Shown here piece by piece: positions 24,501 through 32,153 of a stretch of 64,000 nt of DNA. This DNA is from Halichondria panicea (Eukaryota > Porifera > Demospongiae > Suberitida > Halichondriidae), in assembly GCF_963675165.1 (NCBI RefSeq), contig NC_087393.1, positions 1,389,002-1,453,001 on the forward strand, given 5' to 3'. The translations under genes were made by a program, and so were the position numbers. The notes below the pieces were generated by a model. That model was not told the origin of the DNA, searched no databases, and saw only the letters and a program-made list of their open reading frames with translations. The stretch's first letter is position 1; the number at the start of each line of letters is the position of its first letter.

Positions 24501-26790
24501 TGTTTACTCACAGCTAAAGCGGTTTTGACCCAATCCTCCTGGGTTGGCTAATCCGGATTAGAACCTTATTTCAACCAGGATTAAAGGCCTCGTGTAGACG
24601 GGACTTAGATTACTGTATATGTATGTCACTGCACAAAAATCAAATTTGAAAATCTCAAAACAGTGATTAGATACTTGTAGTACATGTACGTTATAGTCAG
24701 TATTATATACGGTGCAGTACGTGTACCTTGTCAGTATGGCCGATATAGAATATCTGTTCCCCAGTCTTGATCTCCATGGCAATTACCAGACAATGACAGG
24801 GGTAGAACACACTCTCCCCATCTCTTCCGAACAGTAGTTGACCTGTACCATGACCTCCAAATCCTATGACCTTATTGAGCCTCAAGATGGGGTCTGGTTG
24901 GAGACTCTGCATTGAGCATAATTATAAGTATACGCAGAAGATAAAGAAGTTTGAACATAACTTTCTAGTCAAGACGAGTTGAGAGTCGAGATAATATTTT
25001 GTTGAACACATGGAACCAAGTCAACAATAATTTATGCCCATCAATACGACAGTGCTGACGAGAAACATCTTACATGTAGTTTTACAGGTACAGTATGTAC
25101 AAATCCGGACTCACCTGAAACTCTTGTTTCATCCCCTTCACTATCACACTCTTCCGGCTCCCCTCTCTATGCACCGCCACACCACCACCTCCCTCAGTGT
25201 ACACATGCACCTCTTCCAGTTCCTGCTCTGACCTCACTGCTCCACCTGATAACTTCTTTATTCTCTGTTGCTGGGACTTGAGGGCTCTGCCTGCTCTGGG
25301 TGTGGACCTGACAGTTCGACCTACTTTCTCTGTAGCTGTTGATTTTAAAGAGACAATTTCAGGAGCTTCTTTAGATGAGCGAGGTTTAAGCCTCAACACT
25401 CTGCTCTCAAGGTTTGGCTGAAATGAGAAAAATCATTATCATAATCAAGGGTATCAGGCTTAACATGTAACAAATGTACTATTGTAGCGGGACTTACATA
25501 ATTATGTGCACAACTGCATTACCATTACATGTACAGTACCTGTGATTTAGGCAATGTCTTCCCTTCTCTGGTATCAGTATGCTCTTGTCTGGCAGTCTTG
25601 TCAGGAGATGTTGTCCCTCTGTCTGGCTCCGCCGTCATTTCAGAACTCATAGACGGAAGCACTGAGACTTGTGGATGCATGCCTTTCAGTTTACGAGTGG
25701 ATGACCTTTGACTTGAAGACCCGTTCTCGTTAGGCTCATAAGGATACTGCATGTAGTCATACTTGTCAGAAAACTTCTCATCTTTCGTTAGGGGGAGAGC
25801 GATTTCCCTCGGCAAAGGTTGTGCAAATTTAGAACTGTCGAAGGTGAATGGACTGTAGTCAAATTCACTAGTGAAGATGTTTTTCACCAGCAGATTAGCA
25901 CAGATCTTGACATTCTTCAGGTACGAGTACTGTGTGTGGAGGTACTTGGACAGTATTGCTTTGAGGTTGATCTTCAATAGCGTCCATCGTAGAGAGGTTG
26001 GTATAGTGTCTGTGACTTTGGGGTTGTTTTCTTTATCAGAATTACATGCAAAAGGGAATTGCAACCAGGTTGAGGTCGACTTGAACTCCTTGAAGAGATT
26101 TGAGAAGGACAGACGTATGACCATTCCAGATGAATTGACAGTCTCCAAATGCAGCACAAAGTATTTTCCAGGGAGGGGTTTGAATATGGCGTAGAGGTAT
26201 TGTCCTGTGAGGCTGAGAGATTGTGAGGAGGTCTTGGGTATCTGGATGTAGTTGGCTGCAGGGATGGAGCCAAGGACTCGGAACACTGTCGATTTTATGT
26301 CCCTGTCCTGTACAGACGAAACAAAAACATAATAATTAAGAAATTGATTTATTGATAGCACAATTATTATATATTACATGTACATGTACAGTAACATAAT
26401 CATTGTGCATGTATTTTACAGTTCATTTCAGTTATGATGATGTCAAACCACATAAATCCCCGGTTTCCATCTTTGGACTGTCACATTATATACATCATAT
26501 CACGTACATCATTATAATTAGATATGCATTGTATGCGTGTATACCATCATTGACGAGACGTCTCCCTCCTTGCTGCATTTCTTCCACTGTCCCACTCCGA
26601 ATACCTTGAACAGACTCACATGAGGGTGCTGCCAAGCTGTAAATGTTGGTCCATGTACCATACAGATAATTATACAGATATACATATATATATGGAGAGG
26701 ATCTAGGAATAGTACATGTAGCTAGATCTACATGAGTGGCATTAATTAGGAAAATTTGGATGTTCAAGGCAAAGACTTACCACTGCTCAT
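9542..26790 (-). CDS. WDR90: WD repeat-containing protein 90 (centriolar/ciliary POC16 family), about 30 exons
   Basis: WDR90 is a centriole-wall and cilium-assembly protein. The 5' exons are exact: 26790-26781, 26636-26545 and 26307-25540, giving MSSAWQHPHVSLFKVFGVGQ and then SIPAANYIQIPKTSSQSLSL, PLPGKYFVLHLE and SFSNLFKEFKSTSTWLQFPF. That is the N-terminal CFA20/DUF667 domain. A charged linker follows, then WD40 repeats. Further exons lie near 25420-25118, 24911-24728, 24218-24070, 23868-23690, 23488-23325, 22825-22612, 18205-18131, 17096-16923, 16735-16595, 16284-16167, 15861-15713, 15512-15204, 15015-14751, 13986-13765, 13551-13319, 13160-13083, 12921-12793, 12736-12664, 12492-12297, 12171-12056, 11953-11885, 11711-11545, 11411-11025, 10847-10709, 10538-10365, 10149-9942 and 9700-9542. 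The end, FSPNGKQLISASSNSLHIWD, matches the family C-terminus. The 22.6-18.2 kb intron houses an opposite-strand TRIM gene. An X-box lies 128 bp upstream of the start. Confidence 0.94.
14188..14662 (+). repeat. dispersed repeat family R2, best copy (WDR90 intron)
   Basis: About 475 bp starting TAGAGCACTGAAGTGCTAAC and ending GCATCTAGGTAAGCAGACT followed by AAAC repeats. Internal landmarks are AGCTGGCTGTAGCAAGTAAC, CATTGTTCCTGGTACAGGAT and GGCTATCCATGCTGTAGACG. Two longer copies lie at 21240-21965, with fragments at 8070, 22300 and 27165. I see no tRNA-like promoter or clear terminal inverted repeat, so the class is open. Confidence 0.65.
17202..18012. mobile_element. MITE nested in a MITE, in a WDR90 intron
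   Basis: The outer ends are ACTGCAGGTGAATTTGGCGA near 17200 and TTCGCCAAATTTACCTGTAT near 17995, which are inverted copies. Inside, from 17381 to 17971, is a foldback element whose ends pair over most of its length: TATACAGGGATTTGAGGAGT at the left and ACTCCTCAAATCCCTGTATA at the right, then the inner arms (GCTATCCTTGAG versus CTCAAGGATAGC). Confidence 0.75.
18320..18390 (+). other. conserved upstream block of TRIM copy A (possible noncoding 5' exon)
   Basis: The block ends AAGCTAGGACAAACATTTAA then T|GTGAGT, with a donor-like GT at 18389. Equivalent blocks precede the other TRIM copies: donor GT at about 37984, 42442, 48296 and 52550. An acceptor-like ACACAG lies shortly before each ATG. 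It may be a spliced noncoding first exon. Inference from conservation only. Confidence 0.45.
18560..20752 (+). CDS. NHL-TRIM protein, copy A (intact, 730 aa), nested in a WDR90 intron
   Basis: Predicted RING-type E3 ubiquitin ligase of the TRIM2/3/71 (NHL-TRIM) class, cytoplasmic. Domains in order: RING at about 19-60 (C19, C22, C34, H36, C39, C43, C57, C60; note C39-x3-C43 rather than the usual C-x2-C), B-box 1 at 101-137, B-box 2 at 162-193, coiled coil at about 205-330, filamin-type Ig at about 375-465 ending RGSPFTVVAMPQP, and NHL beta-propeller repeats at about 475-730 (for example DDNIYVSDYKDHKVRKF). The coding frame has no intron. It sits on the plus strand inside the WDR90 intron between the exons at 22.6 kb and 18.2 kb, so it is transcribed against its host. 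It groups with copies B and E by its B-boxes and NHL part. The substrate or RNA target is unknown. Confidence 0.93.
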   Translation: MAERVTKEAIKKLDAKLECSICLDPFKQPKLLPCYHVFCKSPCLEKLVTKDGRSLTCPTCRHIVPLSERGVAGLQSDFHIDHLFEIRDAFNKAAESSETQCGNCEAGKATGYCKDCEDFLCDNCQAAHQALKLTRSHQIVSRQEFQEQATKIITAKKTNPTCGKHRKNELKIYCDTCKELICTDCTIRLHKDHNYDLVDDVFPKHKKELVSSLKPVKEKLDKVQQALKVFDTLAKDIHDRRATLEADIHKEIDEQHLLLDQRRTELVGELKMLTQQNLIGLAAQRDQVEITQVKLASCLEYVEGALETGTVCEVLETKAPVLKRIEQISTKFNQDKLQPEIENKIKLITDGKEKLKKSCISYLRIHDDEMTDSCSLEGENLTGVEVNKAVKLKLRLKRQYRNIEVVAAVTHSHTQTPVKCEIIRRDNKYEIAYTPTNRGEHEINLAINGTHVRGSPFTVVAMPQPHTLGAPSRVISNLEKPWGVVVNSKGRVIVVEFGSGRIVIYDENYERIQVIDSRGKAAAGVAVDRDDNIYVSDYKDHKVRKFTANGDFLKEVGTKGDQRLQFSSPTGIGYNKTNDKIYVSEENNNRVQVLNPDLTFHSIISENEINSPLNVSFDRIGNAYVANFDKHNVKVFQSNGTLLRTFAAHGSGPGQLTNPCAIAVSNTDTVYVVEMWGHRISVFKTNGEFICNFGTQGKKEGKFDGPAGIVIDSHGNIVVADRGNRRLQVF
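21240..21965 (+). repeat. two adjoining R2 repeat copies (WDR90 intron)
   Basis: The first copy (about 21240-21480) carries GTGGACTATGATCATAGCAA, CCTGGTACGGGATCACTTCA and CAGCCAACGTGCAAGTTC. The second (about 21640-21965) starts CTAGAGCACTGAAGTGCTAA and ends CGCAGTGCTATGGCATCCAG. Both match the R2 copy at 14188. Confidence 0.6.
22078..22277. mobile_element. MITE of the CCGTATAGCG family, complete, TA target duplication
   Basis: The ends CCGTATAGCG and CGCTATACGG are flanked on both sides by TA (22076-22077 and 22278-22279). The inside is rich in TTTTCGTGG and CCACGAAAA and is largely self-complementary. A TA duplication fits the Tc1/mariner superfamily. It is non-autonomous and lies in the WDR90 intron. 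Confidence 0.8.
22300..22590 (+). repeat. dispersed repeat R2, partial copy (WDR90 intron)
   Basis: It shares AGCTGGCTAAGCAGCAAGTAA-like sequence, GTTCCTGGTACGGGATCACT and CAAATAAAGGCCGCGTGCAT with other R2 copies. Its 3' end runs to within about 25 bp of the WDR90 exon at 22.6 kb. Confidence 0.5.
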
Positions 26791-26917
26791 TGTGTACTTT
26801 GTGACTAGGTAGGTCTCTTCTTAAAATTAGCGTGTTAGTATAGTCGAGTCATATCAGATCATAAAGATTCAGAAGATTAAGATTGCTTAGCTACTTTCCC
26901 GCCACATGCTCTCCTCA

Positions 26918-26931
26918 GTCGCCATGGAAAC
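26918..26931. promoter_or_regulatory. X-box (RFX site) in the WDR90 promoter
   Basis: GTCGCCATGGAAAC fits the ciliary X-box consensus GTHNYYATRRNAAC at every position. It is 128 bp upstream of the WDR90 ATG. The same 14 bases recur at 58579-58592 before UPF0193. RFX factors drive ciliary genes in animals; their use here is inferred. Confidence 0.65.
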
Positions 26932-27029
26932 AAAGATAAAAATGACCATGGCATGCCAGATATTTATATGATGTAGGAGCCTCACTGCAGATCAATTACT
27001 GCAGATCAATTACTGTAGATCAATTATAT

Positions 27030-27110
27030 ATGTCAGCCACAAGACCTGTGGATCAGGGATCAGGGGTCCCCCTAAGCCCCCCACTGGAGCCGCACAACAG
27101 AATGGGGGAA
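27030..27110 (+). pseudogene. dead copy of UPF0193 exon 1 beside the WDR90 promoter
   Basis: ATGTCAGCCACAAGACCTGT at 27030 matches the UPF0193 start at 58692 (ATGTCAGCCACTAGACCTGT), including the upstream GAGCCTCACTGCA. The similarity ends after about 40-50 bp and no later exon follows. It marks where the divergent partner of WDR90 once stood. Confidence 0.75.
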
Positions 27111-29160
27111 TCACACATGTACAACAAGATCGACCCACAACAAAACATGGAAGAAGACGAAGGTTGAGGCTATCCATGCTGTAAACGCAGCACTCTGGTA
27201 TCCAGGTGAGCTCAGACTGAATCACAGACAAACAAACAAACACACTTTGGACCGATTGCTATATAATGCGCGATCGATCGACCCGTACAAGGTTAATCAG
27301 TCCGTAATTGTACAGCGCCAGAAAAAGTTAATTTCACTTCTGAGTGGCGCATCTTTAGAGCACAAAAAATTGCGTTCAGCCCAAGCTAGTGCCTAAATTA
27401 TGGTGCCGCTTATGTTCAACAGCTAGAAAATTAGCGTGGTCTAGCTCAGTTTCACTTGCTAACGTATAGCTGCATCTACTCTGCTGAAAACAGCTCGCCT
27501 AACAAGCGCTTCACTATTATCATAAAAAAATTATTATTAATGAGACTCGGGCACCACAGGAGTGTTTGAGTATATATACTCCTGACACCATAAATCAGTG
27601 AGAGAGAGTGTCCCTTAGTTTATATAAATTGTTTTGAAGTTTAGGGTAGACTTTCCAAAGGTCAGTTAAATCCCACAGTGCATTATGACATATGTGCATA
27701 TAGTTATTGGCACGTACTGCGACAGAGGTCAAAAGGCAACTACTCATGCATGACGTTATGCTATTTTTCTGTCTAGTCACAGCAGTTTCGGATAGCTACT
27801 GGCCACCGAGGAAATGAGCAGTCTGACTTCTTCTTCATGCACTCCCAGCTGCATGTGCAACATTCAGATCACTGCACCATGCATGCAGCTTCTGATTAAA
27901 ATCTCTACTACTGTTTCTCCTATCGCCAAACTACTATAGATGAGAACGAGAGTTTAATTGGCGTGTAGGTGCATGATTCTCTGAATCTTTTATTGCTCAC
28001 CTCTAGCTCTTAATTGATACCTTACGTACAACTAAACTGGACACAAAAATAGCGGGACTCGGCACATTTACTTTAATTGCTTTGTTCACACATGATCTCA
28101 ACAAACTTTTAACCTCCTCTGGGTCACTAGCAGAGGAGGTACGACAGGCACGGTGCATCTCTAGCAATTAATAGTCTTTGAACACTAATTATCTGCCCAC
28201 CCCCCGCCCACACCCTGAGTGTATAATCAGAGGCTAGCTGCACCACGCCTATCGTACCTCCTCTGGGTCACTAGCATGCACTTGTAGTTGTGTAAACTGT
28301 TAGTAATCAGCACAAACCACAGCGTGACTATTATAAAGGCCTTGCATTATGCTAATTATGCTCTAATTTAGCTTTGGAGCTTATCAATTCTGAAGCATAT
28401 AATTATAGAAGCGCTAATACAAATTGGGGAAAATTCTGCGTCACTCTTATCTATTTATGGCATATCCGGTACTTCCATATTTCTGTGAATACGTTGGATA
28501 GATATTGAGTTGCGTGCACTCTTGCCTACATGCAGTTTAGTACTCATACACAATGAAAGCACAGCGGGTGCTGATGCCTCGGTGGATGTGTCAAAGCTAC
28601 TAGCTATTGCTTCATAATATTCTTACAGTAATTTTGCTGCATCTGTAATCACAGGGAAACTTAAAGAAATGATCGACCAATTTGATCCTAAAGGATGCCA
28701 AAAGTACGAAAAAGCTAAAATTAATGGCTGCTGTATCAGTATAGAACCTATAGCTTGCAGCTCTCTTCTCGCTCTTGCAGCTATACCAATAGCTATAGCG
28801 TTCTATATTATAGTGCAGAGCTAACTACTATAAGTAAAATAGCAACACTCCATGGACAAGTTTCGCTACGCACTCTTCTGAAAAGGCTACAATAACATTC
28901 CAAGTAAGCAATACTATATAGGCATAACTCGAGAACAAAGCATTATTTTGCAAATCCACGAATTAAAAACAACAAAACATGACTATAGAAGCCTATATAA
29001 TCATATAGAAACTCTTAGTTACACTTCATTGATCCTTGAGCAGCTGTAGCAGTCTATATACAGACACACCGACAGACAGACAGACAGACATGCACACAAA
29101 CACACTATACCTCGCTTGCGCATGCGCACCGAGGCATAAATATTGCGAATATAATCAGAT
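27111..29160. other. gene-free stretch with repeats
   Basis: 27165-27240 is a short R2 tail (GGCTATCCATGCTGTAAACG, then AAAC repeats). 28110-28275 holds two copies of CCTCCTCTGGGTCACTAGCA with an inverted partner (CAGAGGAGGT). 28551-29137 is an R1 copy, listed separately. I see no coding region; every open frame is short and has no family resemblance. Confidence 0.6.
28551..29137 (+). mobile_element. dispersed repeat family R1, copy 3 (long)
   Basis: It begins GAAAGCACAGCGGGTGCTGA TGCCTCGGTGG and ends GCGCATGCGCACCGAGGCAT. Its ends TGCCTCGGTG and CACCGAGGCA are inverted copies. The internal blocks (CTACGCACTCTTCTGAAAAG, AAAGCATTATTTTGCAAATC, GAGCAGCTGTAGCAGTCTAT) match the copies at 5970 and 35625. 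Confidence 0.65.
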
Positions 29161-29169
29161 CAGTGTTGT

Positions 29170-29665
29170 ATATTCTTCATTTCTGTTTGCAGGGCAATCA
29201 AGTGGAGATTTGAGACTAGTTGGTAAGTAATGGGTTAGCCTCGGCTGGTAGACTGGAGGTCTATTACAATGGACAATGGGGGACAGTGTGTTCTGACAGC
29301 TTCAGGTTTTACTGATGCAGAGGTGGCTTGTCGTCAACTAGGGTTCTCAACGTGTACTCAATATACGGAACAGTTGAAACTCTAGGGTGAGGGTGTAATC
29401 TCAGCATTGATAAATTATTATACTATATAATTTTTATAGTCTTTCATGACTCGCTATATATGCATGTAATTATATTTATATCATACTTTATTTTACTGCA
29501 GTTTCAATGATGAAGTCTCATTGAAATTTCAAACATGGCTGGACAAGCTTCGTTGTTCAGGAAGGGAGAGCAGACTGGTTGATTGTCCTGCTATCACTAT
29601 AATTGGAGTTGGAATTGCAGCCATTCAAAAGACGTGGCCTTAATCTTTACTGCAAGTATTAAAAT
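29170..29665 (+). pseudogene. scavenger receptor cysteine-rich (SRCR) domain relic, frameshifted
   Basis: Two exon-like pieces of one SRCR domain remain. The first (29192-29385) reads GDLRLVG, then in a shifted frame [25 protein letters not shown], then in another frame [14 protein letters not shown]. The second (29500-29655) reads WLDKLRCSGRESRLVDCPA, then after a shift NCSHSKDVALIF. These are the standard start, middle and end motifs of SRCR domains. At least three frame breaks make it dead. SRCR receptors are numerous in sponges, and no intact neighbour is in the window. Confidence 0.75.
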
Positions 29666-30004
29666 AATAATTATATAGAGGAGTATATAGTTTGGCATTG
29701 CTACAGTAATAATTTATGAGCTCGATCCTTTTACATACAGCATGCGTATTATTATGCCTCGAGGCGTAGCCGCACGAGGGATACGGTAAAGCTGACTGTG
29801 TGCAGTGGCGAGTCCAGTGCATACCCCCCCCTTTCTTGCCAGAAGACCAGTAATCACTGTAGATTAGCTAATAATTAAGATCTGTTAGCTCATTTTCTGA
29901 ACGAAGTGGGTGTGGCTTATAGCACAATCATAGAGCAGACGAGCTTTTGAAGCTGAAGAGCAAGATGATTTCTGCTATATCTTGCTACTAGTAATATGTA
30001 TGTA

Positions 30005-30305
30005 CAGTAGAACCTCGATTATCCGGCCCTCCATTATCCGGAACCTCGATTATCCGGCTTGGCAGTTTTCTTGTTATCAGATCAGAAAATGGGCGTGTCC
30101 CTCAAACACGCATGCGCATTGCAGCTGTTACCATGGAGACATGCCTGCTTATCTTCTGCGCATGCGCAGACAACCATGTGGCACTGCTGTTTATCAATAA
30201 AGTGGGTGGATCAAGGCGTGGTTTATCTATTCGATTATCCGGCATATTCACTTATCCAGCCTGCTTCTGGAACCAAGGTGTCCGGATAATCGAGGTTCTA
30301 TTGTG
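30005..30305. mobile_element. pogo/Tigger-like MITE
   Basis: The left end is CAGTAGAACCTCGATTATCC and the right end is GGATAATCGAGGTTCTATTG. TA flanks both sides (30003-30004 and 30306-30307). A CAGT-type end with ACCTCG and a TA duplication are typical of pogo-like elements. It is about 300 bp with no transposase frame. Confidence 0.75.
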
Positions 30306-30439
30306 TATCATATTGTTGATCATTCAATCCATGACCAGATAGCCACTGATAGGGCTTTAAAAAAACAGTTGACCTTTTTTTTTAGTAAAATTGTTTCTTT
30401 CAATTGCCCCCCCCCCCTTTCCAAAGTCCTGGATCTGCC

Positions 30440-30730
30440 CCTGGTGTGTGTGTGTGTGTGTGTGTCTGTCTGTCTGTGTGTTTGTCTGTTCCAGCTGTAA
30501 CTGCTCAACGGTTGCAATGCGATGAAAACTATATAGGCTTCTAGCCACGTTCTCTTGGATTGGATTAGCAAACTAAAGCTTCTTTCTCGAGTTATGGCTA
30601 GTTTGATCCACATTAAAGGCTGTTGCAGCAGTCTCTACAGATTCTTTCGTAGCATCGTCTGCACTTGTTCGCAGAAACTTTCTATTCAACATACGAGTTA
30701 TAGCCTTGCACTAAAGCGCTAGCTTTTCGT
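30440..30730 (-). mobile_element. dispersed repeat family R1, reversed copy
   Basis: GT and GTCT repeats at 30441-30482, then AGCTGTAACTGCTCAACGGT, TATAGGCTTCTAGCCACG and CTCGAGTTATGGCTAGTTTG are reverse complements of R1 internal blocks. The 3' boundary is uncertain. Confidence 0.55.
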
Positions 30731-31864
30731 TAGCTACAAGAGTCAGAAAAGATCTGTTAAAGCAGTAGCCATTTGCGAACTTGATCTCTTTGCAGCGCAG
30801 ACACACCCTTTAATAATTATTCCTGTGTATGTAATGCGCATGCTTGGCTACAGGCCATTTAAATAACATGCAGTTGCTTCAGGTCGTTGAAGATTATTCA
30901 TTATCAGATATAAGGCTTCTGTTTCTATTCATGCAGCTCCTCTCCTATAATGAATTCAGTTCTGTCAGCAATTGCAATCAACCCAGGTCCCAAATTGAAC
31001 AGTTTGTACAAAACAACCTCTCAACAAAGGTCACCTTTGTATAAAGGCCAAAACATTGTTCCCCAAAGGTGTCCGTTATAGAGGGGTTCCACTGTAGCAA
31101 CTCATACAATGCATTGTTGACATACAGTGCCTTCCATGCAGTGGTGACAAAAGGAAGGGGTAGCGTTTGACTATTTGAGAGGCAACAATTCTGTTGTCGT
31201 CAGAACGATTTCTTTTGTATGCATGCAATGTATATTAAACCAGCAATCCTAGTCAGAAACTTGGCTGAACCACTGAATCTATGCATATATACATGCAATT
31301 CAGGTGCAATCCTGTTTCGATATCGGAGCGATAATGGGTGGGGAACGGGGACGGATCAAGTAAATCGATATCTTCATTCCCAATCATTATCACTCGTTCT
31401 TCAGGGGTTGCTGAGTATTATATGAGGCATAATGTGGTGGAAGCATCCTGCAATGTGAGTAGGTGAATGTGCAAAGCAATGCAAGGCACATAAATATTTA
31501 ATTAGTTAAATAAGATTATGAAATGAGAGATACAAAGAGAGAAAAGGCTAAATGAACTATATCTGTCCAGCCAGTTTCTTGATCCGTTAAAAGGATGCTG
31601 TCTCTGCATGTCCTAACAATATATATTCATGCTGTATAATTAGTGCTATATATACAACTTGCAATATAATTATATATATAGTCATTTGTGTGTCAGTACA
31701 CAGCCTCTATATGTATATAGAGCGTGGGTCCTGGGTGACCCAGACCATGCATTCATTAACATGCATGCAGAGCATTTGTGTCCTCTTTTGTGTAATGCTA
31801 AAAATGTCTATATAATTATAGTTTTTAGGAGAGTGTTTCTGTTTAGCGTGTTATATCATGTGGA

Positions 31865-32045
31865 AACTTCCTAAACAGTGTCTAAGCATTTTATATCATA
31901 GCAACCATGAGTATTTAGCCAATCATGCAGATTTGAATGTTCTTATCTAATCTTTGCTACATGATTTTCTAAGTGAAGTACATGATTTCTAAGTAAGTAC
32001 ATGATTTTCTAAATAAGTACATGATGTTCTAAGTTGGATAGAACA
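31865..32045 (+). repeat. dispersed repeat R3, partial copy upstream of CARD exon 1
   Basis: CTTCCTAAACAGTGTCTAAG, then AACCATGAGTATTTAGCCAA and TTCTTATCTAATCTTTGCTA, then three to four tandem units of about 22 bp (GTACATGATTTTCTAA...). The same sequence recurs at 32890-33075 on the other side of CARD exon 1. Confidence 0.8.
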
Positions 32046-32153
32046 ATACCCATGCATACTTGGAGCCAAAGGGTGCATGACACTTCATAATTATCTTGAC
32101 CTATTATAGACTATATAATTATAATAGTAATCTACCTGAAAAAGTAAAGCAAA

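Larger units (their letters stand above)
29666..32153. other. gene-free, repeat-rich stretch before the CARD gene
   Basis: 29752-29800 resembles an R1 end in reverse (TATGCCTCGAGGCGTAGCCG). 30005-30305 is a pogo-like MITE. 30440-30730 is a reversed R1 copy. 31030-31097 carries one end of another pogo-like element (AGAGGGGTTCCACTG). 31865-32045 is an R3 fragment. I see no gene. Confidence 0.55.

Noticed and set aside
30126-30139. X-box-like GTTACCATGGAGAC in the pogo-like MITE
   Set aside because: It differs from the consensus at one of the final AAC positions and has no gene start nearby.
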